Positions 48,342 to 58,771 are shown, counted from the stretch's first letter. The stretch: 64,000 nucleotides of DNA from an uncultured Bacilli bacterium (GCA_947629375.1 CANRDN010000010.1:1-64000); one strand, 5' to 3'. Program-made: numbers and translations. The notes: generated by a model not told the origin, from the letters alone.

Positions 48342-49295
48342 ATGAATGATTCGATTGACGATGAATACATAGTACAATTTGATAATGCAATTAATACTTC
48401 CAATCAAATAGATAGTTACTACGATGAATTAAAATATATTGAATATAGTGAAGGAAGAAATTGTGAAGAATATAAAAAAGTATTAAACAAAATAAAGTGT
48501 GCATTAGATTATGAAAAACAAAAACTAAATGATATTTTTATTGATCCATCTGTTCTTGTTCTTTTCTTAAAATATGTCAAAGAAAGAGATTGTAAAAGAT
48601 TATCATCTAAATTTGTAAATGAATATAACCTTGCAGAACTTATTTTTTATGCTGAAACAAATGACACTTATGATAGGATTATCGACTACTTTGATGTTGA
48701 TATTTCAAGGGATAAATACATAAAAAACGAAATTATTAAAAATGGAAACAAAGTTAAATTTAAGTCTGTGTATTATCTAATGCTTTCTAAAATGTATATA
48801 AAATTAATCGATGAATATTTAAAAGATTGTAAAGATTTAAAGATGAGAAATTATCTAATAAATATGAAGTATAAAAGTTTAGAAACTTGTAATGAACTAG
48901 AAAATTGGTACTTTGGTTTTGAACCAAGTAATGATGCTCTTCTTGTTGAAAGTGATTTTTTACTTGCGGATTCCTTTAATATGAATATCGATAATTTTGA
49001 AATAATTAAAAATAATCATCTCTTTAGTATGGTTAAAAGAATGATAGATCTTGCTTTAAAAAAGAGTGGGAAATCAGAAGAAAACAAAATGTACTACGAA
49101 ATAAACATTTTGACGATTTTATTGAATATGGAAATTTTTACTCTTTCTGATACTTATTTGTTTTTTCAAAAAATTATGGAGTACTCAAAAGGAAAGTATG
49201 ATGAAAATTCTGTTAACTTTGTAGATTCATTATTTTCTAAATGTCCTGAACTTATAAAGAAATTTACATATGTACCTAATAAAAAAGAAATGTAA
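48342..49295 (+). CDS. Hypothetical protein
   Basis: 317 aa intact ORF with SD gaggttt. Confidence 0.5.
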   Translation: MNDSIDDEYIVQFDNAINTSNQIDSYYDELKYIEYSEGRNCEEYKKVLNKIKCALDYEKQKLNDIFIDPSVLVLFLKYVKERDCKRLSSKFVNEYNLAELIFYAETNDTYDRIIDYFDVDISRDKYIKNEIIKNGNKVKFKSVYYLMLSKMYIKLIDEYLKDCKDLKMRNYLINMKYKSLETCNELENWYFGFEPSNDALLVESDFLLADSFNMNIDNFEIIKNNHLFSMVKRMIDLALKKSGKSEENKMYYEINILTILLNMEIFTLSDTYLFFQKIMEYSKGKYDENSVNFVDSLFSKCPELIKKFTYVPNKKEM

Positions 49296-49371
49296 AAAGA
49301 TGTAAATATCTTTCTTTTTTTTTAGATAGTAATAATTAGATGTTATAATAATGTTATTGGTGGAATAGTAT

Positions 49372-50394
49372 ATGGAAAACATTTATAATTTGACAATTGA
49401 ACAACTTGAAGAATATTTTTTAGGTATAGGAGAAAAAAAGTTCAAAGCTATTCAGACATATTCTTGGTTATATGAAAAAAGAATATCTTCATTTGATGAA
49501 ATGACTGATATGAAAAAAAGTGTCATTGAAAAACTTAATGAAGATTTTACTTTAGAGTCTTTAAAAGTAATCAAGGTTGAAAGAGATAAAGAAGTAAATA
49601 AATATTTATTTGAACTTTATGATGGATCCTTGGTAGAGAGTGTTCTTATGAGACACGACTATGGTACAAGTATCTGTGTTTCAAGCCAAGTTGGATGTAA
49701 TATGGGATGCCGTTTTTGTGAAAGCGGACGCTTAAAGAAAGTAAGAGACTTAAAAGCGTACGAGATGGTTTTGCAGATTCTTGAAGTGGAAAAAGATATT
49801 GAAAAAAGAATATCTCACGTTGTAATAATGGGAATTGGGGAACCATTTGATAACTACGAAAATGTAACTAACTTCATAAAAATAATAAATCATCCGAAGG
49901 GACTTGCTATAGGAAGTAGACACATAACCGTTTCAACATCAGGTATTGTTCCTAAAATATTAGAATTTGCAGATTTTCCATATCAAGTAAATTTGGCAGT
50001 GAGTCTTCACGCACCAAATGATAAAATAAGAAATGAAATAATGCCAATAAATAAAGCATATAAAATAAAAGACATAATAGATGCTTTAAAAATATATTAT
50101 AAAAAGACAAATAGAAGAATTACTTTTGAATATATAATGCTCGATGGAATAAATGATAGTGATAAAGATGCACAAGAACTATGTAACCTTTTAAAAGACT
50201 TAAACTGCTATGTAAATTTAATTCCTTATAACGAAACAAATAATATTCAATATAAAAGAAGTAAAAACGATAGAATTTTGAAATTTTATGATATAATAAA
50301 GAAGAATAATGTAGGAGTAACAATTAGAAGAGAATTTGGAAGTAAAATAAGTGCTGCCTGTGGACAACTTAGAAGTAAGAAGGAGGAACTATGA
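49372..50394 (+). CDS. rlmN: 23S rRNA (adenine2503-C2)-methyltransferase (radical SAM)
   Basis: SSQVGCNMGCRFCESG; HVVIMGIGEPFDNYENV. Confidence 0.93.
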   Translation: MENIYNLTIEQLEEYFLGIGEKKFKAIQTYSWLYEKRISSFDEMTDMKKSVIEKLNEDFTLESLKVIKVERDKEVNKYLFELYDGSLVESVLMRHDYGTSICVSSQVGCNMGCRFCESGRLKKVRDLKAYEMVLQILEVEKDIEKRISHVVIMGIGEPFDNYENVTNFIKIINHPKGLAIGSRHITVSTSGIVPKILEFADFPYQVNLAVSLHAPNDKIRNEIMPINKAYKIKDIIDALKIYYKKTNRRITFEYIMLDGINDSDKDAQELCNLLKDLNCYVNLIPYNETNNIQYKRSKNDRILKFYDIIKKNNVGVTIRREFGSKISAACGQLRSKKEEL

Positions 50395-51131
50395 AATCGT
50401 TTTATTTAACAGATGCTGGAAAAGTTAGATCTCATAATGAAGATAGTGTTATAATCACTAAAAATCAAAGTGGGAATTACTTGATGGCTGTTGCTGATGG
50501 AATGGGAGGACATTCTGCTGGTGAGATAGCTTCAAGTATTGTTGTAAGTCATATTAGCAAATGTTTCAATGAATCATTCTGCAATATGGAAAAATCAAAA
50601 GCAGTAAACTGGATGCGTGAAATGGCTACAGAAGTTAATGATATGATATTTGATTATGCTAAAGATCATCCTGAAAGTAAAGGAATGGGAACAACTCTTG
50701 TAATGGCAGTAATTACTGATGATTACGTCTTAATTGGAAATATCGGAGATTCTTCTGGATTTGTTATAAAAGATGAAAAACTACATAAAGTAACTTATGA
50801 TCACACTCTTGTAAATTTACTTATAAAAGCAGGAGAATTAACGGAAGAAGAAGCTAAAAATCATCCTAAGAAAAATGTTTTAATGAAAGCACTTGGAGCT
50901 AATAACCCAATAGATATAGATATATTCGATTGCGATATGGATATTTCTTCAGTACTTTTATGTAGTGATGGACTTACTTCTATGCTTGACACAGAACAAA
51001 TTGAAAAAGTTTTATTAAGTGAAGCTGAAATAGAAGATAAGGTAATAAAACTAATTAGAAAGAGTAACAATCGTGGGGGAACAGACAATATATCAATTGC
51101 ATACTTAGATTTATCAGAAAGTGGTGATTAG
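50391..51131 (+). CDS. prpC: PP2C-type protein serine/threonine phosphatase
   Basis: VRSHNEDSV; VADGMGGHSAGEIAS; NRGGTDNIS. Confidence 0.92.
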   Translation: MKSFYLTDAGKVRSHNEDSVIITKNQSGNYLMAVADGMGGHSAGEIASSIVVSHISKCFNESFCNMEKSKAVNWMREMATEVNDMIFDYAKDHPESKGMGTTLVMAVITDDYVLIGNIGDSSGFVIKDEKLHKVTYDHTLVNLLIKAGELTEEEAKNHPKKNVLMKALGANNPIDIDIFDCDMDISSVLLCSDGLTSMLDTEQIEKVLLSEAEIEDKVIKLIRKSNNRGGTDNISIAYLDLSESGD

Positions 51132-51133
51132 CG

Positions 51134-52930
51134 TTGTTTACAAAGGGGCAAATGATTAATGATCGATACGAGGTTATAAAAAGTATTGGCGAAGGTGGTA
51201 TGGCTAATGTTTATTTAGCTACAGATACATTTTTAGATAGAAAAGTTGCAGTTAAAGTTTTAAGAGGTGACCTTGCAACTGATGAAAAGTTTATAAGAAG
51301 ATTCCAAAGAGAGGCTTATGCAGCTTCTACTTTGTCTCACCCTAATATCGTTGAAATGTACGATGTCGGTGAAGATAACGGAACTTACTATATCGTAATG
51401 GAATACATCGAAGGAAGAACTTTAAAACAACTATTAAAGAAGCGTGGAAGTTTAACAACTCCTGAAGTTGTCGATATTATGCTTCAATTGACTGATGGAA
51501 TTGCTCACGCTCACGATATGTATATAATTCATAGAGATTTGAAACCACAAAATATTATGATTTCAGACGATGGTAAGATTAAAATAACGGACTTTGGGAT
51601 AGCGATGGCCTTGAATTCAACACAACTTACTCAAACTAATTCTGTTATGGGGTCTGTTCACTACTTACCACCAGAACAAGCAAGTGGAAAAGGATCAACA
51701 ACTAAATCAGATATTTATTCAATGGGAATAATGTTATTCGAGTTAGTTACTGGTAAACTTCCATTTAAAGGAGACAATGCCGTAGAAATAGCCTTAAAAC
51801 ATATGAAAGAGGAAATACCAAATGTTAAGAAACTAAATCCTAATGTTCCTCAAAGTTTAATAAATATAATTTTAAAATCTACTGCAAAGAATCCTAAAAA
51901 TAGATATGATGATGTTAAAGAAATGCACCAAGATTTAAAGGTTTGTTTAAATGAAGATAAACTTAACGAACCACCTTATGTATATAAATATCCAGAGTTT
52001 GAAGCAGACGATAAGGAACCTTCTTTAAAAGAAATTAAAGAAACAGATAATACTGTTAGAGAAGAAACTCCTGTTGCTAAAAAAGTGGATAAAAAAGAAG
52101 AAGAGGATGAAGAAAAAGGTAAGAGTAAAATCTCTACTATCATAATAGTCTTCTTGTTACTTGTTCTTCTAGGTGGAATAGGTGCTATTGGATATGTGTT
52201 ATTACCAACATTTAAGAATAATGAAGATATCAAAGTACCAGATGTTTCAGGACTAACAGTTACTGAAGCAGAAAAAGTTCTAAAAGGGAAAGGCTTCAAA
52301 GTTGAAGATGATACTGAGAAGAGATTTAGTGACGAAGTAGAAGAAGGATTAGTTATTGGAACAGATCCTGCAATAAATAGAAGTAGACCTAAGGGAACAA
52401 AAATAACGATAATTGAGTCCCTTGGAAAAAATGATACTTATGTTATCGAAGATTACACAGGTAAAAATTATATTGAAGTTCAAACTACACTTGAAAAAAT
52501 GTATAAGATGAAAGTTAAGATAGAGAAAAAGGATGTAGATTTGACAGAAGATATGGATTTGCAAGCAATAATTGAGCAAGATATCAAACCAGGTACTGAA
52601 ATAACAGTGGATGAAAATAATCCAACAACGATAACATTATATATTCCAAATGCTTATGAACAGTATCCAGATTTCGTTAGTGAAGGTTGGACATTAGAAG
52701 AAATTGAAGAATTTGCTGCAAAATATGAAATAAAAGTAGATGTAAAATACTTTGAAACAAATGATTTTCCACCTGGTACTGTTTATAAACAATCAAGAAC
52801 TGGAAAAATTGTAAATGGTGCTACACTTACAATAACAGTTACTAAGGAAAAGGAAGAAGAACCAGAACCACCTGTAGATGAAGAAGAAAACACTGGTGGT
52901 ACAGAAGGTGGAGAAGGCTCAACGCAATAA
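51134..52930 (+). CDS. prkC: Serine/threonine protein kinase with PASTA repeats
   Basis: Kinase HRDLKPQNIM, DFGIA; TM; PASTA VPDVSGLTVTEAEKVLKGKGF. Confidence 0.93.
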   Translation: MFTKGQMINDRYEVIKSIGEGGMANVYLATDTFLDRKVAVKVLRGDLATDEKFIRRFQREAYAASTLSHPNIVEMYDVGEDNGTYYIVMEYIEGRTLKQLLKKRGSLTTPEVVDIMLQLTDGIAHAHDMYIIHRDLKPQNIMISDDGKIKITDFGIAMALNSTQLTQTNSVMGSVHYLPPEQASGKGSTTKSDIYSMGIMLFELVTGKLPFKGDNAVEIALKHMKEEIPNVKKLNPNVPQSLINIILKSTAKNPKNRYDDVKEMHQDLKVCLNEDKLNEPPYVYKYPEFEADDKEPSLKEIKETDNTVREETPVAKKVDKKEEEDEEKGKSKISTIIIVFLLLVLLGGIGAIGYVLLPTFKNNEDIKVPDVSGLTVTEAEKVLKGKGFKVEDDTEKRFSDEVEEGLVIGTDPAINRSRPKGTKITIIESLGKNDTYVIEDYTGKNYIEVQTTLEKMYKMKVKIEKKDVDLTEDMDLQAIIEQDIKPGTEITVDENNPTTITLYIPNAYEQYPDFVSEGWTLEEIEEFAAKYEIKVDVKYFETNDFPPGTVYKQSRTGKIVNGATLTITVTKEKEEEPEPPVDEEENTGGTEGGEGSTQ

Positions 52931-52941
52931 TTAGGAGGGTT

Positions 52942-53781
52942 ATGAAAGGACAAATCGTAAAAATACTTAGCAATCTATACTTTGTAAATTGTGATGGAGA
53001 AATAATAGAATGTCATAGTAGAGGGAATTTTAGAAATAAAAAAATAACTCCTGTGGTAGGGGACTATTGCAATATAAATAAAGATGATAAGTATATATTA
53101 GAAATACTTCCAAGAAAGAATTTCTTGATTCGTCCTTTAGTAGCCAATATAGATCAAGGCTTAATTGTTACAAGTTTAAAAACTCCAGATTTTAGTACTA
53201 ATCTTTTAGATAAATTAATACTTGTTATGGAAATCAATAAGATTAAACCTATAATTTGTATTACCAAGGAAGATTTAGTTACTGAAGAAGAAAAAGAAGA
53301 GTTTAAAAAGATTATAGATTATTATAAATCTATCGGTTATAGTGTTTTCTATAATTATGAAGTAGATAAAATTAAAGAAATCTTTAAAGATAAAACAACA
53401 GTCTTTACTGGACAAACGGGTGCAGGTAAATCAAGTTTATTTAATCGTTTAGATAAAAATCTAAATTTTGATGTAGGAGAAGTTTCTCTTGCCCTTGGAA
53501 GAGGAAAACATACGACTAGATATGTTGAGTTAATCTCACTATTCGGTGGAAAACTTGTCGATACACCAGGGTTTTCTAGTATAGACTTATCATACTATAA
53601 AGATGAAGACATAAAAGCTGCATTTATCGAATTTAAAAATTATGAGTGTAAGTATAAAGATTGCAAACATAAGTCTGAAGGAATAGATGAATGTAGTATT
53701 AAACAGGCTGTCGAAAAAGGAGAAATACTTTCTTCAAGATATGAAGATTATATTAAGTTTTTAGATAAAGACAGCAGATAG
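52942..53781 (+). CDS. rsgA: Ribosome small-subunit-dependent GTPase A
   Basis: Circularly permuted GTPase: TKED, GQTGAGKSSLFNRL, DTPGFSS; CxxxxxHxxxxxC Zn motif. Confidence 0.92.
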   Translation: MKGQIVKILSNLYFVNCDGEIIECHSRGNFRNKKITPVVGDYCNINKDDKYILEILPRKNFLIRPLVANIDQGLIVTSLKTPDFSTNLLDKLILVMEINKIKPIICITKEDLVTEEEKEEFKKIIDYYKSIGYSVFYNYEVDKIKEIFKDKTTVFTGQTGAGKSSLFNRLDKNLNFDVGEVSLALGRGKHTTRYVELISLFGGKLVDTPGFSSIDLSYYKDEDIKAAFIEFKNYECKYKDCKHKSEGIDECSIKQAVEKGEILSSRYEDYIKFLDKDSR

Positions 53782-53789
53782 GAGGGACT

Positions 53790-54452
53790 ATGAAAAAGGT
53801 GTCAGTATCCTTTTTAGCGTCAAAGGATGAACAAAGAGATATACTAAAAATAAATAGATCAACTGCAGATTATGTTCACGTTGATGTAATGGATGGAAAA
53901 TTTGTAAAGAAGAAACATAAACCTTACAAGATGCTTTACAAAATGGGTAATTTTCTTAATAAGAGATTAGATGTTCATTTAATGGAAAAGAATCCATTGA
54001 AACATATCAATTATTTTGCTTCTTTAAATACAGAGTACATTACTATTCACGTGGAACTTGATAAAGTAGATAAATATATCGATTTAATTAAGCAATATGG
54101 TATTAAATGTGGACTAGCTATTAATCCTGATACTGATGTATCTATTCTTCTTCCATATTTATCTAAAATTGATATGGTTCTTGTAATGGGAGTAAATCCT
54201 GGATTACCTGGACAAGAATTTATTGATGATACAATTAAAAAAATCTTAAAAATAAAGAAGATTATAGTATCTAAAAAAGTAAAAGTAAAAATTAGTGTCG
54301 ATGGAGGAGTAGATGCTGAAGTAGCTAAAAGACTTGACTTTGTCGATATAATTGTAAGTGGTAGCTATGTAACAAATAGTGATGACTTTAGTGAAGCTGT
54401 TGAAAATTTAAGAGAAAATGCTAGTAGAAATACAAAGAAAGCTAAAGAGTAG
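53790..54452 (+). CDS. rpe: Ribulose-phosphate 3-epimerase
   Basis: VHVDVMDGKFV; DVHLM; VMGVNPGLPGQEF; VDGGV. Confidence 0.9.
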   Translation: MKKVSVSFLASKDEQRDILKINRSTADYVHVDVMDGKFVKKKHKPYKMLYKMGNFLNKRLDVHLMEKNPLKHINYFASLNTEYITIHVELDKVDKYIDLIKQYGIKCGLAINPDTDVSILLPYLSKIDMVLVMGVNPGLPGQEFIDDTIKKILKIKKIIVSKKVKVKISVDGGVDAEVAKRLDFVDIIVSGSYVTNSDDFSEAVENLRENASRNTKKAKE

Positions 54453-54462
54453 GGGATATAAT

Positions 54463-54513
54463 AAAAAATGTTGAAATTTTAAAATAATTAGAATTTTTCA
54501 ACATTTTTGTTTA
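54463..54513 (+). terminator. Terminator / long hairpin after rpe
   Basis: AAAAATGTTGAAA...TTTTTCAACATTTTTGTTT. Confidence 0.6.
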
Positions 54514-54575
54514 TAAATATAAATTTTATGATACAATATTAATAGTCATTTGAACATTTGACTTTAATATTTTTT

Positions 54576-54614
54576 GCGGACATGATTTAATGGCAGAATA
54601 TAACCTTGCCAAGG
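54576..54614 (+). pseudogene. tRNA-Gly (GCC)-like 5' fragment / degenerate pseudo-tRNA
   Basis: GCGGACAtgaTTTAATGGCAGAATATAACCTTGCCAAGG resembles tRNA-Gly 5' two-thirds; no matching TGTCCGC 3' acceptor strand downstream. Confidence 0.5.
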
Positions 54615-54672
54615 CCTTTGGTAGAGGTCAAATTTAAAGCCATTGGACTTTGATATATAAAGGGTTTATGAG

Positions 54673-54780
54673 GTAAGGAAAGTAAAAAATAGTTAAAAAA
54701 TCAATTTCGTGTACCAATTCGTGTACCAAAATAACAAACTTCAGTGAAATTGATTTTAATTATTTTTAACTATTCCTTAC
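54673..54780. repeat. Imperfect inverted repeat (about 35-bp arms) enclosing a perfect 12-bp tandem repeat TTCGTGTACCAA x2 (54706-54729)
   Basis: GTAAGGAA..TAGTTAAAAA..ATCAATTTC vs GAAATTGAT..TTTTTAACTA..TTCCTTAC. Confidence 0.8.
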
Positions 54781-54831
54781 ATCAAAATCTATCAAAAAAT
54801 TAACATCTGTGTTATAATAAAAATTGCTTAT

Positions 54832-54906
54832 GCAGGTATAGTACAGTGGTTAGTACACCGCGTTGCCAACGCGGGAACGGCAGTTCGAATCTGCTTACTT
54901 GCTCCA
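54832..54906 (+). tRNA. tRNA-Gly (GCC)
   Basis: GCAGGTA/TACTTGC acceptor, anticodon loop ttgccaa, TCCA end. Confidence 0.92.
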
Positions 54907-54916
54907 TTAGTTAATT

Positions 54917-54941
54917 AACCTCTATTTTTAGAGGTTTTCTT
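54917..54941 (+). terminator. tRNA-Gly terminator
   Basis: AACCTCTA-ttt-TTAGAGGTT-TTCTT. Confidence 0.6.
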
Positions 54942-54963
54942 ATGTAATAAAACCCAAAGACCA

Positions 54964-56547
54964 TTATCTTTGGGTTATTTGTTCCTTTAAAGGTTCAATC
55001 TTTATCTTCTTATAAATTGGTTTAAATCCTATCAGCAATGCTTCTATATCTTCATCATCTAATTCATCATCAATTTTAGCAATCTTATTAAAAATAGGAA
55101 ACAAATCAAATAAATAGTTTTTACACAATTGCAAATCAGTATCATAATCAATCTCATCAACTGATTTATTCAATATTTTTTGCAATACATTATTAATTTT
55201 GCGCTTGTTATTCAGTCTACCCATGCATATACTATATAACTCAGCATAACTAACACCTAAAGCATTTCTAAATTCCTCATCAAACTTTTCTAACAACCGT
55301 CTGTCATCATCTAGATTACTCTGTTCATATACTGCCATCATCGTACTATCTTTAGACCATCCAAAGCGCTTCTTAACAGCTTTAAAATTTGTCTCACCTT
55401 GTAACATAAAACTAGCCGAACTATGTCTAACAATTCTTAGAGGTAAATCCTGACTATTGTATCCTAACTGATCAAGGAATTTGTTCCACTCTTCGGTATA
55501 TCTATCTGGACTAATTAACTCATTATCATCCCATGAAGTAAAAATAAAATCATCATTTGACACTTTCATACCTAATTCTTCTCTAAAAGATCTATAATGA
55601 TCTATTAAGCTTAATACACAATCACTTATTGTAATTTCTCGAATACTAGCATCTGTTTTAAGAAGATCTTCAACAATCAATTCGCCTGTTAATCTTGATT
55701 TAGTAACTGAACGCATAATATTAATTGTGCTTCTATATCTATTAATATCAGAAAACTTAATTGCTACCGCTTCCTCAATACGCATGCCTGTTTCTAAAAC
55801 CAAGTTAATTAAGGTTTTAAACCTAATATTCTTTTTACTGATCTCATCTAATACAAAATGCATATCAATAGTAGCTAGGTAATCTCTATTTTTAGGTCTA
55901 TATTTAGGTTTACCCTTAGTAGCATCAAAAGGATTCGAAGAAATGACTTTTAATGTATTTTTAAAGTATTCGAATGCCATATGAACGAATGCATAATGTC
56001 TATTAGTTGTATTCTCTGATAATAATTCATCACTATCTAATCTTCTAGTAGAAAGTAGCTTATCAACAAAAGCTTGTGCAATTTCAGTAGATACATCTAC
56101 TATTTTCATATTCAACAAATCCGATTCACTGATTAATCTATCTTTATATGTAATTAGGTTCTTCTCGTAAGTAGATCTACGCAACTCAGGCTTACCTGAA
56201 GGGCCTTTCTTATTAACTAATTCTTTTCTATATTCAAGAAAATTCTCAAATCCATCTTTAACAGTAAAATCAATATAAGCATTAATACCTTCTCGCTGTG
56301 TCCTTACACATTGTTTTCTAATAGAGTCAAGAATTTCCCATTTCCTATTAATAGCATTAAGAAGACCATATACAACCTCAGTATATCTTTCCTTACTGCC
56401 TGGCTTTCTTATAGAAATTCTAAACTTATCAGGACCAATTTCAGAAATATACTTTAAGTCCTCGTCAGTTATTTTTAACTCTTTTGCCTTATTAAAGGAA
56501 ATGGAGAACCTTTCTAAGGTTTCTTTAGAAAGCTTAGATTTGTTCAT
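54964..56547 (-). CDS. Tyrosine recombinase / integrase (527 aa)
   Basis: ETGMRIEEAVAIKF (R I), LRIVRHSSASFML (HxxR-like), MAVYEQ C-terminal Tyr. Confidence 0.85.
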   Translation of the reverse strand: MNKSKLSKETLERFSISFNKAKELKITDEDLKYISEIGPDKFRISIRKPGSKERYTEVVYGLLNAINRKWEILDSIRKQCVRTQREGINAYIDFTVKDGFENFLEYRKELVNKKGPSGKPELRRSTYEKNLITYKDRLISESDLLNMKIVDVSTEIAQAFVDKLLSTRRLDSDELLSENTTNRHYAFVHMAFEYFKNTLKVISSNPFDATKGKPKYRPKNRDYLATIDMHFVLDEISKKNIRFKTLINLVLETGMRIEEAVAIKFSDINRYRSTINIMRSVTKSRLTGELIVEDLLKTDASIREITISDCVLSLIDHYRSFREELGMKVSNDDFIFTSWDDNELISPDRYTEEWNKFLDQLGYNSQDLPLRIVRHSSASFMLQGETNFKAVKKRFGWSKDSTMMAVYEQSNLDDDRRLLEKFDEEFRNALGVSYAELYSICMGRLNNKRKINNVLQKILNKSVDEIDYDTDLQLCKNYLFDLFPIFNKIAKIDDELDDEDIEALLIGFKPIYKKIKIEPLKEQITQR

Positions 56548-56848
56548 GAGTTCTCCATGACATTAAACTATGTGGATTCTTATGAGTTCTTTCTTTAAGA
56601 AACTTCTCAATGTCACTAATATAGAAGTGTCTTTCATTTCCAATTCGTACAACAGGAAGTAAACCCTCATTAATTGCTTTTGTTAAAATATACTTAGATA
56701 ACGCTGGATATATCTTTGTAACCTCAGTAATACTACATAGTTGATCTGTATTCTCTTTAAGCTTATTGATTTCCATATTATCCTCATATACTTTTATAAG
56801 CTTATAAAACTCCATAGCCACATCGCTTAAACGAAATTCTTTGTTCAT
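56534..56848 (-). CDS. Helix-turn-helix protein, excisionase-like
   Basis: SITEVTKIYPALSKYILTKAINEGLLPVVRIGNERHFYISDIEKFL (HTH_17-like); overlaps integrase start. Confidence 0.7.
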   Translation of the reverse strand: MNKEFRLSDVAMEFYKLIKVYEDNMEINKLKENTDQLCSITEVTKIYPALSKYILTKAINEGLLPVVRIGNERHFYISDIEKFLKERTHKNPHSLMSWRTHEQI

Positions 56849-57252
56849 TAATTACCATCCTTTCTAAATACAATTCTTTTGTCTAATCTAGAAACTATTT
56901 CATCTACAATATAGTTCCTTACCTCATTGTGAAGATCTATTGCCTTAGGTTGTGTAAATACTCTTGATTTAACATTATCTGTCCACATATTATTTGCAGT
57001 ACAATCGATATGGTGACCAATCAAAACAACCATTTGATTATTGAAATCTCTTTTTCTTGGCAAATAGGTCCATATAACAAGATCTATCTCAGGATTATAT
57101 GTATCAAAGATTTTCAATAAAGTTCCTTGTTCGATACCATCATTGAAAACTTCAATAACACCATCGATATCAATATTATTTTTTTGTAATAAATCTTTTA
57201 CACCAGGAAAGATTTTCCCGGACTTTATAATCTTATCGCTCCAACGTATCAT
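56848..57252 (-). CDS. Hypothetical element protein
   Basis: 134 aa, overlaps downstream start codon by 1 nt. Confidence 0.5.
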   Translation of the reverse strand: MIRWSDKIIKSGKIFPGVKDLLQKNNIDIDGVIEVFNDGIEQGTLLKIFDTYNPEIDLVIWTYLPRKRDFNNQMVVLIGHHIDCTANNMWTDNVKSRVFTQPKAIDLHNEVRNYIVDEIVSRLDKRIVFRKDGN

Positions 57253-57316
57253 TAGCTAATTCCCTCCGTTTTCTTTGTATTTAAACGTACAATAGGAATT
57301 AAAGCAACTTGGGTAA

Positions 57317-58402
57317 TCATAGTTGATCGCCTTCTTCCAATTCCTTGAAATAAGCGTATTCAGGAATAAAATCCAAAGGGACAGAAACATGATCTAGTCC
57401 AAATCGGGATTTCACAATATTTAAACAAATTTTCTTTTGTTTTGGACCACCTAAAACTGTTGTTTCTTCACCAGCTGTTATTCGGATGAGAACATCAGCC
57501 ATATATTCTATGTTGCCACTTTCTTTACTAAAAGAAAGGTCATATTCAGAATTTTCATTAAAACTTGACTTGCTATAAGAAGAACGATTCATGGATGTAA
57601 TCACGATTATAGGTACATTATATATACTGCTATATCTCTTAAGTTCATTAATGACCTTATCAATTTCTAATCTCTTATCATAGACACTATAAGAGTTATC
57701 TTCTTCTGTAGATGAACTGAGTTTATTTTCCATCCTTTGTAAAAAATCAATTACTACTACAGGGTTAGCGTTTAAGAAAAGTTGAACATTCTTAATAGCA
57801 ACCTCCACAGAAGCAACATCGTTTACAGCTGAATCATTTCCTTTATTATCTAGAGTAGGTGAAATAACATTAATATACGGATCATAAGTTGTGTGATATT
57901 TTCTGTAAATTTCCCTTATACTGTCTTTTATATGTTCTCCATCTAATAACAACTTTGGATTAGACAACTCATTAATTGTCATATTTTCCAAATCTTGATT
58001 TCTGTATGTAGAGTTTGCTAAAAGCCTTAGACTAGTTTGCAGCTCAGACATATCTAAATTGAAGTATAGACTACACCTTTTGTGTTCTGCAATATTCATT
58101 AAAATATGCAATAGAAAACTACTTTTTCCCATACCGGGGATGGCTCCTATAACATATAATCCAGCCCTAAGACCACCACCCAATTTCTCATCAAGTGATT
58201 TGATACCTGTAGGAATGACTTCGCTTTTTTTAATATTCGTTTTAGTATCTTGTAAGCCTTTTAAGTAATTACCTATAACATCATTCTTAAAACTGCTTAT
58301 AGATTTTTCCTTAAATCTTCTAATCGTATTATTAAAACCTTCCTCATAAACCTCATTATTATATAATGTCTCTCCCTTGGCGTTATTAAAAATAAACATC
58401 AC
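57317..58402 (-). CDS. DnaB-like/RecA-fold ATPase (361 aa)
   Basis: GIKSLDEKLGGGLRAGLYVIGAIPGMGKSSFLLHILMNIA; Walker B-like PVVVIDFLQ. Confidence 0.78.
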   Translation of the reverse strand: MMFIFNNAKGETLYNNEVYEEGFNNTIRRFKEKSISSFKNDVIGNYLKGLQDTKTNIKKSEVIPTGIKSLDEKLGGGLRAGLYVIGAIPGMGKSSFLLHILMNIAEHKRCSLYFNLDMSELQTSLRLLANSTYRNQDLENMTINELSNPKLLLDGEHIKDSIREIYRKYHTTYDPYINVISPTLDNKGNDSAVNDVASVEVAIKNVQLFLNANPVVVIDFLQRMENKLSSSTEEDNSYSVYDKRLEIDKVINELKRYSSIYNVPIIVITSMNRSSYSKSSFNENSEYDLSFSKESGNIEYMADVLIRITAGEETTVLGGPKQKKICLNIVKSRFGLDHVSVPLDFIPEYAYFKELEEGDQL

Positions 58403-58457
58403 TATTCACCTCCATCCTGTTAATAATCACTATATTATTGCATAGCTTCTTAATCAT
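58386..58457 (-). CDS. Possible 23-aa leader ORF (MIKKLCNNIVIINRMEVNSDVYF) overlapping the start of the 361-aa ATPase
   Basis: SD aaggaggg upstream; stop lies inside downstream gene start. Confidence 0.4.
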   Translation of the reverse strand: MIKKLCNNIVIINRMEVNSDVYF

Positions 58458-58771
58458 AAATATCCCTCCTTATATTTGATTAAAAATGCATTTGGCGGAG
58501 ACTAAAAATAATAGGAAGTCTCTATGCCATAACAGCAAAAGCGCGGAATATTTCTTCTGTAAGAAGTCAGTATGTCCTAATCCCTCAACTTATATAATCT
58601 AGTAAGGGAGAGTAAGGTATTAATAATTCTCAAAATGATTTGTTGAGCGATTAGTACATACTAACATAAGGTACAAAGCATCAAGATTTGCTCAACAATA
58701 TTAGCATTTAGAAAATAGAAAAATATACTTTAAAAATCTAAAAATTCAAAACTTAAAGTTAAAAATAAACT

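Noticed and set aside
49646-49846. Possible insertion sequences or transposases in the core region
   Set aside because: No transposase ORF or flanking terminal inverted repeats found outside the tRNA-Gly element.
54706-54729. TTCGTGTACCAA tandem repeat as a CRISPR array
   Set aside because: Only two abutting 12-bp copies, no spacers, no cas genes in the window.
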